Shown: positions 20,105 to 27,245 of the stretch, one piece after another
Layout of the letters: every line of letters begins with the position of its first letter
How positions within the stretch are numbered: the stretch's first letter is position 1
Source of the DNA: Ruegeria lacuscaerulensis
GTDB taxonomy: Bacteria; Pseudomonadota; Alphaproteobacteria; Rhodobacterales; Rhodobacteraceae
Direction of reading: 5' to 3'
Length of the DNA: 64,000 bases
Assembly (NCBI RefSeq): GCF_013033355.1
Contig: NZ_WQDY01000011.1
Coordinates: 1-64,000, forward strand
The notes under the pieces: model-generated
What the model was told of the DNA's origin: nothing
The model's database searches: none
What the model saw: the letters and a program-made list of their open reading frames with translations, nothing else
Translations under genes and position numbers: made by a program

Positions 20105-21108
20105 ATGAAAAAGATCCCTTACCTTCGCTCAAAACAGCGCCGGGGACGGTGGTTCCACACCTACCGCAGAAACGGTGTAGAGCGATCATTAGGTGTTCAC
20201 GGCCTGCATCCTAGCGACCATAAGGTGTTGGCCGCATGGGCTGCTGAACACGCGCGCTGGCAGGACGTGCCACCAGACACTGAATTGCCCACGCAGGCAC
20301 ATTTGCGTGGGCTCTGAACCTCTACACGTCAGGTAACACCGAATGGGCGGGTTATGCCGAAGGCACCCGCAAATCACGCACGGCCATCTTTTCGCGATAT
20401 CGCAAATCTCAGGGTGTGCGGCCAGTCAAGACAATTACGTCAGAAGCGATTGAGCGCGCCCTATGCGCCAAGGGCGGACATGGGGCAGTGAACGAATATG
20501 AGGTTCTAAAAACTGTTTTTGAGCACTTGCGGCGCCTCGGTTTCATTCGCAAAAATCCTATGAAAGGGATCGAGCTCGACAAGCCAATGATCAAAGGATT
20601 CGCTGTTGCCGAATCTGAAGACATCAAAGCACTCCAGGATCGCTGGGCAGTCGGAACCCGCGAACGCCTGATCTTTGACCTTGCGCTCTACATCGGCGCT
20701 GCCCGTGCAGATTTGGCCAAGCTGGGGCGAAAGAACATCAAAGGTGACCTGCTGATCTATGAGCGCCAAAAAAGCGGCGTCAAAGCCCGGGTGCCGTTAA
20801 CCCCAGAGTTGCGCGCTGTGATCGACCGCACCCCAGAAATTGCTACTGCCTTCATCCTGACCGAGAAGGGCAAGCCCTTTAAGGCCGAAAGCCTGGGCAA
20901 CAAATTCGGCGATGCGGCGCGCTCGGCTGGCATGGACGCCCGACTGCGTGGGCTGCGAAAGGCGTTCAGCGTCTATTGGTCAGAAAAGGAAGCGACGACG
21001 CATCAAATCGCAGCAATGGCCGGTCATATGAGCCTTTCCGAAGTCGAACGATACACTCGCGCGGCGGATCGGGAGAGTATGGCGAAATTACTGATGGGGG
21101 TTGTCTAA
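20105..21108 (+). pseudogene. Tyrosine recombinase (phage-type integrase), frameshifted
   Basis: The N-terminal part (20105-20317, 70 codons, MKKIPYLRSKQRRGRWFHTY) stops at a TGA. In another frame the sequence TFAWALNLY...EWAGYAEGTRKSR (about 20300 onward) continues the core-binding domain and runs to the catalytic domain ending at 21108. One frameshift around 20285-20310 joins them. The catalytic part keeps an arginine in GAARADLAKL, LRGLRKAF (Arg where the family usually has His), AGHMSLSEVERY with the GH pair and nucleophilic Tyr. It is probably inactive unless recoded. It sits 82 bp left of the first tRNA fragment. Confidence 0.8.
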
Positions 21109-21189
21109 AATGGGACACGCCCACCCAAGAACGGGACACATCCGCACAACCAACTGTAAAATATGAGAAAAATTCGTGCAGTTCAGTGA

Positions 21190-21238
21190 ATGGCGACCCC
21201 GGCTGGATTCGAACCTGAAACCTGCCCCTTAGGAGGGG
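21190..21238 (-). repeat. att copy A: 49-bp tRNA-Arg(CCU) 3'-half fragment
   Basis: Matches the 3' half of the intact tRNA-Arg gene at 26024-26072, from the CCA end through the T arm to the anticodon loop, with two mismatches. The tRNA 5' half is absent. It is the leftmost of three direct copies and the most diverged, consistent with the oldest integration junction. Confidence 0.9.
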
Positions 21239-21638
21239 AACAGGTCAGCTTGATTTAGTTATCTTTTTCAAATTCTTAATGGAAACCAGCTGTGCTGTTG
21301 TGCGGGTTTTGTGCAAATTTTCTATTGTTTTGGGCATTTGAATTCGCCATTTGCACCCGCTTGTTCGCCACTTGTTTAATCCAGAAACTGTTATTTGAAA
21401 GCTCGTCAGCTCGACGTGTGGAGCGATAAGGTCTTGTGCAACGCACGTTCGTTCGTGCGCAGATTTGCGCCTATTGCGTACGATGGCGAACCCCAAGGTT
21501 TTTTCAGCTTGAGAACTCCATCGCTCAATTCGTTACCAAAGTTGCCTGACCGCTAGCGCATTTGTCCTAGCTGCCGTCGACGCGAAGAGAACAGTATGCG
21601 GCCTAAGTCGAAACTGGCCAAAAGCCGCAATTGTCACA
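21239..21638. other. Gene-free left end of islet 1
   Basis: 400 bp without a convincing gene. It contains the arm repeat pair at 21299-21320 and GTGCAACGCACG-like imperfect inverted sequence near 21436. An 83-codon frame on the minus strand (21245-21496) has low-complexity basic content and no ribosome site, and I do not accept it. Confidence 0.5.
21299..21320 (+). repeat. Arm-type direct repeat pair, right of att A
   Basis: Two adjacent 11-mers: TGTGCGGGTTT (21299-21309) and TGTGCAAATTT (21310-21320). The same motif recurs at 23279, 23535 and 25876. The distance from the end of core A is 61 bp, matching the 60 bp on the right of core B. Confidence 0.7.
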
Positions 21639-22892
21639 TTACTTGAATGGGAGACTAGTGTAAGCGCCTACTTCGTTGTTCCCCGAACGCGCGTTGAAAG
21701 CTTCGATCATTTCATTCGTCGCTTCCGCAGCGCCTAGGTCCATACTCTCAAGATCGAATTCCGAGAAAGGAAACTCAGCAGCGGAATCTGGCGGTTGCTT
21801 GGCCATTTGAACGGGTGCTGGAAAAGACTCTTCATTCGGTACGCCCTGGCGCGTGCGAATTTCGTCTTTCGTCACGTTCCATGTCATGAAGTCGGCAGCG
21901 AGGTCCAAGGGACCATCATAGGTTTCCCGAATTGCCGAATAGACAGCCAGTGCGATGTCATGATCGTTTTGGAAATGATAGCAAACCGCCAACCGCGGTT
22001 CCGTCTCGGACATTATCTTCCCGAATGCCTGCGCGGAAGTGTGCCCCTGTGAGCCCACGAAAATGGCCTCCGAAGGTGCAAATCCGTATTTCTCAATCAT
22101 GAACTCAGGCGGCGTGAAGCATTCGTGAATGGCAAGATCAGCCCCAGCAGCGTGTTCGCGCCACCAACGAGTCGGAAGCGTATCGGAAGAAAAAGCAAAC
22201 TTAAGGCCATTCCATTCGAGCACGAAACTCACGGCCTGTTCACCATGAATTGCCGGAAGTGTTCTAACCTGAACCCCGTTTTCGTCAAAAATAACGTTGT
22301 TCACTGCTTTCCAGTCGAATTCGTTGACCTCAAGTTGGAGCCCTCTTGGGTCGACGGCTGCACCCCGTGTCGCTTCTTCCCACGCCCACATCCGCTTCAT
22401 GTGATTTGCCCATGATTTGGTTCCCCATTCAGGTTTAATCCCCTCGGGTCCCCAAAGACGTACAGGCGTAAGGCGATTGTTCACAGGGCCAGTAAAGTAA
22501 AAGGCAGGAAAATCGCCGGCATGATCGAGGTGTAGATGGCCCAGGAAAACCTTGTCGAGCTGATCCAATGGAATTCCAAGCGCCATGATCCGTTCGTAAG
22601 ATCCCTCACCCATATCAAATATGAATTTTTCACCATTCCCTAGCTCAACTAGGAAACACGCAGCAGCTTGTTTTAGACGTGGTTGGGGCATGCCGGTTCC
22701 GCACGCGATAACTCGCATTTCGTCTGGACCAAGTGCTTCAGTGCCAGGATAATAAACAGTTTGGTTGGGGAAAGGTTCGGTCCTAGACCATTCGGTTGGG
22801 GCTTGGTTTTCCGCAATCCCGGTGTTTGCGAATGCAACAAAAATACCAAAACTGAGCGCTATTGCACGCATGAAAGGTTTCAAAAAAGCCAT
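21639..22892 (-). CDS. Exported MBL-fold metallohydrolase
   Basis: A 417-residue metallo-beta-lactamase-fold protein of the RNase Z/arylsulfatase-like type. It has an N-terminal signal peptide (about residues 1-27, hydrophobic IALSFGIFVAFANTGIA), zinc motif GHLHLDHAGD (118-127), a second-site histidine in AIHGEQAVSF, FSSDTLPT carrying the bridging aspartate, and a late CYHFQND histidine. It should act in the periplasm; the substrate is unknown. The start at 22892 has GGGGGGAG upstream, better than an ATG ten codons earlier. It is the only gene of islet 1 and is oriented toward the integrase remnant. Confidence 0.85.
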   Translation of the reverse strand: MAFLKPFMRAIALSFGIFVAFANTGIAENQAPTEWSRTEPFPNQTVYYPGTEALGPDEMRVIACGTGMPQPRLKQAAACFLVELGNGEKFIFDMGEGSYERIMALGIPLDQLDKVFLGHLHLDHAGDFPAFYFTGPVNNRLTPVRLWGPEGIKPEWGTKSWANHMKRMWAWEEATRGAAVDPRGLQLEVNEFDWKAVNNVIFDENGVQVRTLPAIHGEQAVSFVLEWNGLKFAFSSDTLPTRWWREHAAGADLAIHECFTPPEFMIEKYGFAPSEAIFVGSQGHTSAQAFGKIMSETEPRLAVCYHFQNDHDIALAVYSAIRETYDGPLDLAADFMTWNVTKDEIRTRQGVPNEESFPAPVQMAKQPPDSAAEFPFSEFDLESMDLGAAEATNEMIEAFNARSGNNEVGAYTSLPFK

Positions 22893-23426
22893 CGACAATC
22901 TCCCCCCAAAAGAACCTGGCAAAAATACACCTGCTAAGATTCGTCATACTAAAGGATCGCAATTATTGAATGTAGCTGGCAAGTCTTGTTACAAAGAGCC
23001 CGTTTCACTGAGAAACCGAAAGCTAAACGGCAATCACTTTCTAAGTTCAATCAATCAATTTGAGTGAGCTATGAATTCAGGCCTCAGGAAGCTAAAGCGT
23101 TCGATTTCTTGGGTGCTGTTTAGGACTGTTAGAGTCCTTACCCTGATCGCTCCACCGTGCATAACTCAATTATTTTGGGCACTATTGGAAATCTTTGGTT
23201 GGAGACAAAGCGGGAGACTGGCTGGTAAATCCGAAACATTTACAATCCTCACAGCCGCCCGAACAAAATCGCGTTTTCTGTGCAAGTTTTGTGCAAGTTT
23301 TTGATCTTAGTTGAAATTTCAATCGTGCATCGTCAAGTATAATGGGCACCGCGCTAAATCCTGACGCATTGCACAAACCGCTTCTACTTCGTGATTTACA
23401 AAATTTACTAATTATTTCTAAATCTT
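22893..23426. other. Gene-free right end of islet 1
   Basis: 534 AT-rich bases upstream of the MBL gene; its promoter must lie here. It contains the arm repeat pair at 23279-23300 and an inverted TTGCACAA at 23369-23376. A 77-codon plus-strand frame (23071-23304) runs into the arm repeats and lacks a ribosome site, so it is not called. Confidence 0.5.
23279..23300 (+). repeat. Arm-type direct repeat pair, left of att B
   Basis: Two identical 11-mers TGTGCAAGTTT at 23279-23289 and 23290-23300. The distance from the pair to the start of core B is 127 bp, identical to the distance on the left of core C. Confidence 0.75.
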
Positions 23427-23475
23427 ATGGCGACCCCGGCAGGATTCGAACCTGCAACCTGCCCCTTAGGAGGGG
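23427..23475 (-). repeat. att copy B: 49-bp tRNA-Arg(CCU) 3'-half fragment
   Basis: Identical over 49 bp to 26024-26072 in the intact tRNA-Arg gene, including the CCA end, T arm and anticodon loop. Homology stops right after the AGGAGGGG block, where the intact gene continues with its 5' half. It forms the junction between islets 1 and 2. Confidence 0.93.
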
Positions 23476-23837
23476 AAAAGGATCATCAATATTAATGTTG
23501 TTTTTCAATATTTTAAAGATTTTTTCTTGTTCTGTGTGTCAGATTTGTGTCACGTTTTCTTTGACGCCAGATGATGTGGCGAACTCAGCTCTCGCAAGTT
23601 TCTTTCCTCTTCGCGTTTAGAATGATCAGGATTCAGGATTGCGGCACCAAACAACTACTTATCTTGCTAAGGCACTGCACGATAAACCGTGCTAAAAAAA
23701 ACACGTCATAGTGCTGTAAGCTCAGGTGCCGCAGATCAAAGCGGTATTCTTCCGATCAAAGCACAAGCTGTCATCGACGGAAGTTAACTTCGGGTCGGAA
23801 TCAACCGTTGCTGTTAGCTGGCTAAAGGCCTTTCCTT
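23476..23837. other. Gene-free left end of islet 2
   Basis: 362 AT-rich bases past the end of the DndC-like gene. It holds the arm repeat pair at 23535-23556. No convincing gene or terminator was seen. Confidence 0.5.
23535..23556 (+). repeat. Arm-type direct repeat pair, right of att B
   Basis: TGTGTCAGATT (23535-23545) followed by TGTGTCACGTT (23546-23556). It starts 60 bp past core B, against 61 bp past core A for the equivalent pair of islet 1. Confidence 0.65.
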
Positions 23838-24953
23838 CTATACCGCCCAACTTTCAGCATTTTTTTCAAACAACGGGAATGAGTACGGGTCCTTCAAGGA
23901 ACTATCACTGACAACATATTCGGGATCGCCCAAGTCGGACTCAATGAGCCTCCTGATCTCTCTCATTTGTACCTCCGAAATGATTTGGCGCCCCACCCTC
24001 GCTTCGAGGTTTAGTACACGTTCCAGAATTTCGTGCCGAGCGGCAACAGTAAACGGCCCAGGCCCCACTCTACCATTTCTTCTACTTGTGCAGCGGTTCT
24101 TGGGATCGTTTCGGAATTCAGACAACCAGCTTCGAAGTTCGAAATACGGTCGCAGCTCTTCATATCCGGATTCAATCATGTGTTCAGCCGATCTGTCGCG
24201 GCGAACGACTGTACAGGTCCAACAACCAAATCTCGCCTTGCTGCAAGGCTTATCTTTAAAGTCCCGAATGGCTGGACACTCTCCACTTCCATCTTTGTAG
24301 AGTTTAGAAAGGGCAGTCACATCGATTGATTTCGGACCATCGAATTCGCACAGTAAGTCCCAAACGTCAGCAGTGTCATAGTCAATGATCGGGGTTAGCA
24401 ACTGGGTTTCTTTACTACCTTCTCTTTGGCGTTGAATGAACGCGCTTGCTGCGTTTTCCTCCGAGTGCTTCCTTAGAGACCTATCTCGTTGCGCACTTTC
24501 TCCAAATCTAGTTCCGATAGCTACAAGAGGTGGGGTGTTGCTACTCTTGAGGTAGGCTTGGAACGGCCTAATCCGAATGTCTTTTGTGCACCAACGGAAG
24601 CTATTTGTCGGGGTGGGGTATCCTCTACCAATAATTCGAACAAAGAAAGCTTGATGTGTTGAAGGCTTTATTACTTTGCACTGCAGGTTAATGCCTGCTT
24701 GTTGAGCTTCGGATTGTATCTTGCCAAGGGTAGATTTTACGTGCGCGTCGATAATGGGGTTCTCTACTTCGGTGTCGCAGTAGACGACCTTCAGCGGGGG
24801 ACATTCTGACCTAAGCTGTAACGCACATGACCAAAGCAGTTTAACTACGGCGCTACTGTCCTTTCCACCGCTAAACCCAATTGAAATTGGTGTTTGAATG
24901 TCTCTAATTAGGTCACATATTTGATCGACACGACGTTCATGTTCAGTTTTCAC
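23838..24953 (-). CDS. DndC-like PP-loop / PAPS-reductase-family protein
   Basis: About 371 residues. The PP-loop SGGKDSS (28-34 from GTG 24953) binds ATP, RWCTKDIRIRP (120-130) and GTRFGESAQRDRS follow, and a cysteine set (C226, C237, C244, C247, the last two in FGCWTCTVV) looks like the iron-sulfur site of DndC. DndC acts in DNA phosphorothioation and related defence systems, but no dndA, dndB, dndD or dndE is present. Start candidates are TTG 24983, TTG 24962 (AAGGA ten bases before) and GTG 24953, which overlaps the upstream stop; all imply coupling to the membrane-protein gene. The function is inferred to be anti-phage or another nucleic-acid modification. Confidence 0.8.
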   Translation of the reverse strand: MKTEHERRVDQICDLIRDIQTPISIGFSGGKDSSAVVKLLWSCALQLRSECPPLKVVYCDTEVENPIIDAHVKSTLGKIQSEAQQAGINLQCKVIKPSTHQAFFVRIIGRGYPTPTNSFRWCTKDIRIRPFQAYLKSSNTPPLVAIGTRFGESAQRDRSLRKHSEENAASAFIQRQREGSKETQLLTPIIDYDTADVWDLLCEFDGPKSIDVTALSKLYKDGSGECPAIRDFKDKPCSKARFGCWTCTVVRRDRSAEHMIESGYEELRPYFELRSWLSEFRNDPKNRCTSRRNGRVGPGPFTVAARHEILERVLNLEARVGRQIISEVQMREIRRLIESDLGDPEYVVSDSSLKDPYSFPLFEKNAESWAV

Positions 24954-25608
24954 CGTCGACAATGTTCTTAAATCCTTTTTCAAGTTCGCCGCGTTTGTGC
25001 AGCAACATGTAGTCGCATTGATCCAATACCATCTCGCGGTGCTTGTTTGTCAAAACCCACGAAACCGGAAACGAAACAACAAACAATACTAGGAAGATAA
25101 CTCCTGATTTCATCAGCTCGCCACCCACGAAACCATCGTAAATTCCCATCTTTTGAGCAAAATAAAATACAAATATCACTAAGAAACCGAGTGCGGCGAT
25201 TGCTCTAAGATCTGCGGCACTACTCCACAGCACCCCGTTAAACCTGATGTTCTCTGAACGTAGCTTCAACGTCTCATCGTTATCTATTATCGGGTAGTAC
25301 ACGTCTTTGAACCTGCGCCAAGTAATACCGGATATCCGCTGATCTTGGTCTACGAAAGGTCCTTTCAGATGGTCCATTATCCCTGCGTTCACTTGGAATT
25401 GCGGAAAGCTGTTGGACAGTTTTCGCAACCGTAGAAAATCATAAAAGAACGCAATCAACAGCACGGCCGTAAGCTTCATGACTTCGTCAAAGCTTGTTGG
25501 CCAGCCGATACTGCAAAAATCGCAAGCCTGACAAACAAAATACAGTGCGAAGTAACCTAACATCCCCGGAATCAAGAACCTGAGATACTTTTGCGTAGTA
25601 TTGCTCAT
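24943..25608 (-). CDS. Four-helix membrane protein of the DndC-like islet
   Basis: A 221-residue protein I do not recognise as a family. Four hydrophobic segments stand out: about 11-29, 45-62, 135-152 and 167-186. A soluble loop of some 70 residues (63-134, charged) lies between the pairs, and the C-terminal tail is charged. This 2+2 helix layout recalls membrane effectors of defence systems, but that is only analogy. It is upstream of and overlaps the DndC-like gene, so the two are very probably co-translated partners. ATG 25608 has only a weak ribosome site. Confidence 0.8.
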   Translation of the reverse strand: MSNTTQKYLRFLIPGMLGYFALYFVCQACDFCSIGWPTSFDEVMKLTAVLLIAFFYDFLRLRKLSNSFPQFQVNAGIMDHLKGPFVDQDQRISGITWRRFKDVYYPIIDNDETLKLRSENIRFNGVLWSSAADLRAIAALGFLVIFVFYFAQKMGIYDGFVGGELMKSGVIFLVLFVVSFPVSWVLTNKHREMVLDQCDYMLLHKRGELEKGFKNIVDGEN

Positions 25609-26023
25609 GCCGTCGACTGGGTCTCCATTTATACAGAGTACGGCGCTAGCGCCTAACTCGTAGCCAAGATCACCTTCTGATACCGCCTAATCGACTGCAA
25701 TGGAAACGGAATTTTGCACCTGCAACTCTGCCAATTGTGGTACTTCAGGGACGTGCAATCGCCCATTTAAAAGGGCATTGCAAGTTAGGCGTGCTCTACA
25801 ACTAACTTTTCGCATGCGAGTTCAAATTTGGACACATCCGGCTAGTTTACAACCTTTACAACAACGCAAAACCGCTGTGTCAATTTTGTGCCATTTTTGT
25901 CTTTTGCGTGATTGTTATACCGGTCTATTCACGCCTGATTGTGCACAACAATAAATAACGTGCAATCGTTGCGCATGTCGAATTCACATAATTTCCATAA
26001 TTATCAATATTTTTCAATTGGTT
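25609..26023. other. Gene-free right end of islet 2
   Basis: 415 AT-rich bases that must hold the promoter of the two cargo genes. It contains the arm repeat pair at 25876-25897 and a palindromic TTGTGCACAA at 25939-25948 that shares the arm core. No gene was seen. Confidence 0.5.
25876..25897 (+). repeat. Arm-type direct repeat pair, left of att C
   Basis: TGTGTCAATTT (25876-25886) followed by TGTGCCATTTT (25887-25897). It ends 127 bp before core C, the same distance as the pair left of core B. Confidence 0.68.
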
Positions 26024-26072
26024 ATGGCGACCCCGGCAGGATTCGAACCTGCAACCTGCCCCTTAGGAGGGG
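26024..26072 (-). repeat. att copy C: core inside the intact tRNA-Arg gene
   Basis: The 49 bases shared with copies A and B run from just outside the CCA end to the anticodon stem. Integration at the tRNA 3' half restores an intact gene, as usual for tyrosine integrases that use the anticodon or T-arm region. Confidence 0.9.
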
Positions 26073-26101
26073 GCTGCTCTATCCAGTTGAGCCACGGGGC
26101 C
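26025..26101 (-). tRNA. tRNA-Arg (anticodon CCU)
   Basis: Minus-strand gene of 77 nt: acceptor GGCCCCG/CGGGGTC (one G-U pair), D arm GCTC...GAGC, anticodon stem GCCCC/GGGGC with loop CTCCTAA (CCT at 34-36), T arm GCAGG-TTCGAAT-CCTGC, discriminator G and an encoded CCA. It reads the AGG codon. It is the integration target of the two islets to its left. Confidence 0.96.
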
Positions 26102-26215
26102 GCGCAAGGCTCTCTGTACCCCGGATTTTTCAGCTTGTCATGACCTTTGATGGGCAGTTGTAAAATGCGTCCTGTTCACGCTACCATCCCTTAAAACAAC
26201 GACGCAGGTGCCATC

Positions 26216-27241
26216 GTGACAACAGAAACCAAACGCCCGCTCACTCTTCGGGATGTCTCTGAGGCCTCGGGGGTGTCCGAGATGACGGTCAGCCGCGTCC
26301 TGCGCAACCGGGGTGACGTGTCGGACGCCACCCGCACCCGCGTTTTGGCCGCAGCAAAAGAACTGGGATATGTGCCCAACAAGATCGCTGGCGCGCTGGC
26401 CTCAAGCCGGGTGAATCTGGTCGCGGTGATCATCCCTTCACTTTCGAACATGGTTTTCCCCGAGGTGCTGACCGGCATCAACCAAGTATTGGAAGATACC
26501 GAATTGCAGCCCGTGGTCGGCGTTACCGACTACCTTCCCGAGAAAGAGGAAAAGGTACTGTACGAGATGCTCTCGTGGCGGCCATCAGGTGTGATCATCG
26601 CGGGGCTGGAACATACTGAGGCCGCGCGTGCCATGCTGGACTCCTCGGGGATTCCAGTGGTCGAGATAATGGATACTGATGGCAAACCCGTGGATGCAAT
26701 GGTTGGCATTTCGCACCGCCGCGCCGGACGCGAGATGGCGCAGGCAATCCTGAAGGCGGGGTACGAGCATATCGGGTTTATGGGCACCAAAATGCCGCTG
26801 GATCACCGCGCCCGCAAACGGTTCGAAGGCTTCACCGAAGTGCTGGGCAAACACGGGGTCGAAATTGAAGACCGCGAGTTCTATTCCGGCGGGTCAGCCC
26901 TGGCCAAGGGGCGTGAGATGACGCAGGCCATGCTGGAACGCTCTCCGGATCTGGATTTTCTGTATTATTCCAATGATATGATTGGTGCCGGAGGGCTGCT
27001 GTACCTGTTGGAGCAAGGTATTGACGTGCCCGGACAGATTGGTCTTGCCGGGTTCAACAACGTTGAACTGTTGCAGGGCCTGCCGCGCAAGCTGGCCACG
27101 ATGGATGCCTGTCGCCTTGAGATCGGACGCAAAGCCGCCGAGATCATAGCCGCCCAACTGGCCGATCCCGAGGCTGAATTAGAGTCTCGCGTTACCCTGA
27201 CGCCGAAAATCAGCTATGGTGACACGCTGAAACGGCGCTGA
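26216..27241 (+). CDS. LacI-family transcriptional regulator (GntR/gluconate type)
   Basis: A 341-residue repressor. The N-terminal helix-turn-helix (about 9-32: TLRDVSEASGVSEMTVSRVL) and hinge (YVPNKIAGALASSR) are followed by a periplasmic-binding-like sensor domain from about residue 65. The order resembles GntR-type gluconate repressors, but no sugar genes lie next to it; the downstream gene is a DNA glycosylase. GTG start with AGGTG upstream. It stands just outside the tRNA-Arg, on the conserved chromosome side. Confidence 0.87.
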   Translation: MTTETKRPLTLRDVSEASGVSEMTVSRVLRNRGDVSDATRTRVLAAAKELGYVPNKIAGALASSRVNLVAVIIPSLSNMVFPEVLTGINQVLEDTELQPVVGVTDYLPEKEEKVLYEMLSWRPSGVIIAGLEHTEAARAMLDSSGIPVVEIMDTDGKPVDAMVGISHRRAGREMAQAILKAGYEHIGFMGTKMPLDHRARKRFEGFTEVLGKHGVEIEDREFYSGGSALAKGREMTQAMLERSPDLDFLYYSNDMIGAGGLLYLLEQGIDVPGQIGLAGFNNVELLQGLPRKLATMDACRLEIGRKAAEIIAAQLADPEAELESRVTLTPKISYGDTLKRR

Positions 27242-27245
27242 CGCC

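Larger units (their letters stand above)
21190..23426. mobile_element. Islet 1: integrase-less element at tRNA-Arg, cargo MBL hydrolase
   Basis: A 2.2-kb AT-rich segment bounded by att copies A and B. It holds one gene (exported MBL-fold hydrolase, 21639-22892) and noncoding ends. Inside each end lies a tandem pair of 11-bp direct repeats: 61 bp from core A (21299-21320) and 127 bp from core B (23279-23300). Islet 2 has the same geometry. No recombinase gene is present, so mobility would need an integrase supplied in trans. Confidence 0.75.
23427..26023. mobile_element. Islet 2: integrase-less element at tRNA-Arg, cargo DndC-like plus 4TM protein
   Basis: A 2.6-kb AT-rich segment between att copy B and the intact tRNA-Arg. 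It carries two overlapping genes: a 4-helix membrane protein and a DndC-like PP-loop protein. Arm repeat pairs lie 60 bp right of core B (23535-23556) and 127 bp left of core C (25876-25897), the same geometry as islet 1. No recombinase gene. The exact repeat at both ends suggests recent insertion. Confidence 0.8.

Noticed and set aside
21245..21496. 83-codon minus-strand frame right of att A.
   Set aside because: Covers the arm repeats and AT-rich noncoding DNA; composition looks random.
23071..23304. 77-codon plus-strand frame in the right end of islet 1.
   Set aside because: No ribosome site, runs through the arm repeats, no protein-like features.
25830..25840. GGACACATCCG shared with 21134-21144 near att A as a further element motif.
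   Set aside because: Distances to the cores differ (184 and 46 bp), and one 11-bp match between AT/GC-mixed regions can be chance.
20189..26100. CRISPR array in the repeat-rich mobile region.
   Set aside because: The repeats are tRNA fragments kilobases apart and 11-bp pairs without spacers; no regular repeat-spacer pattern is present.
25939..26163. Plus-strand frame across the tRNA-Arg gene.
   Set aside because: It is the antisense translation of the tRNA; similar peptides arise at all three att copies.
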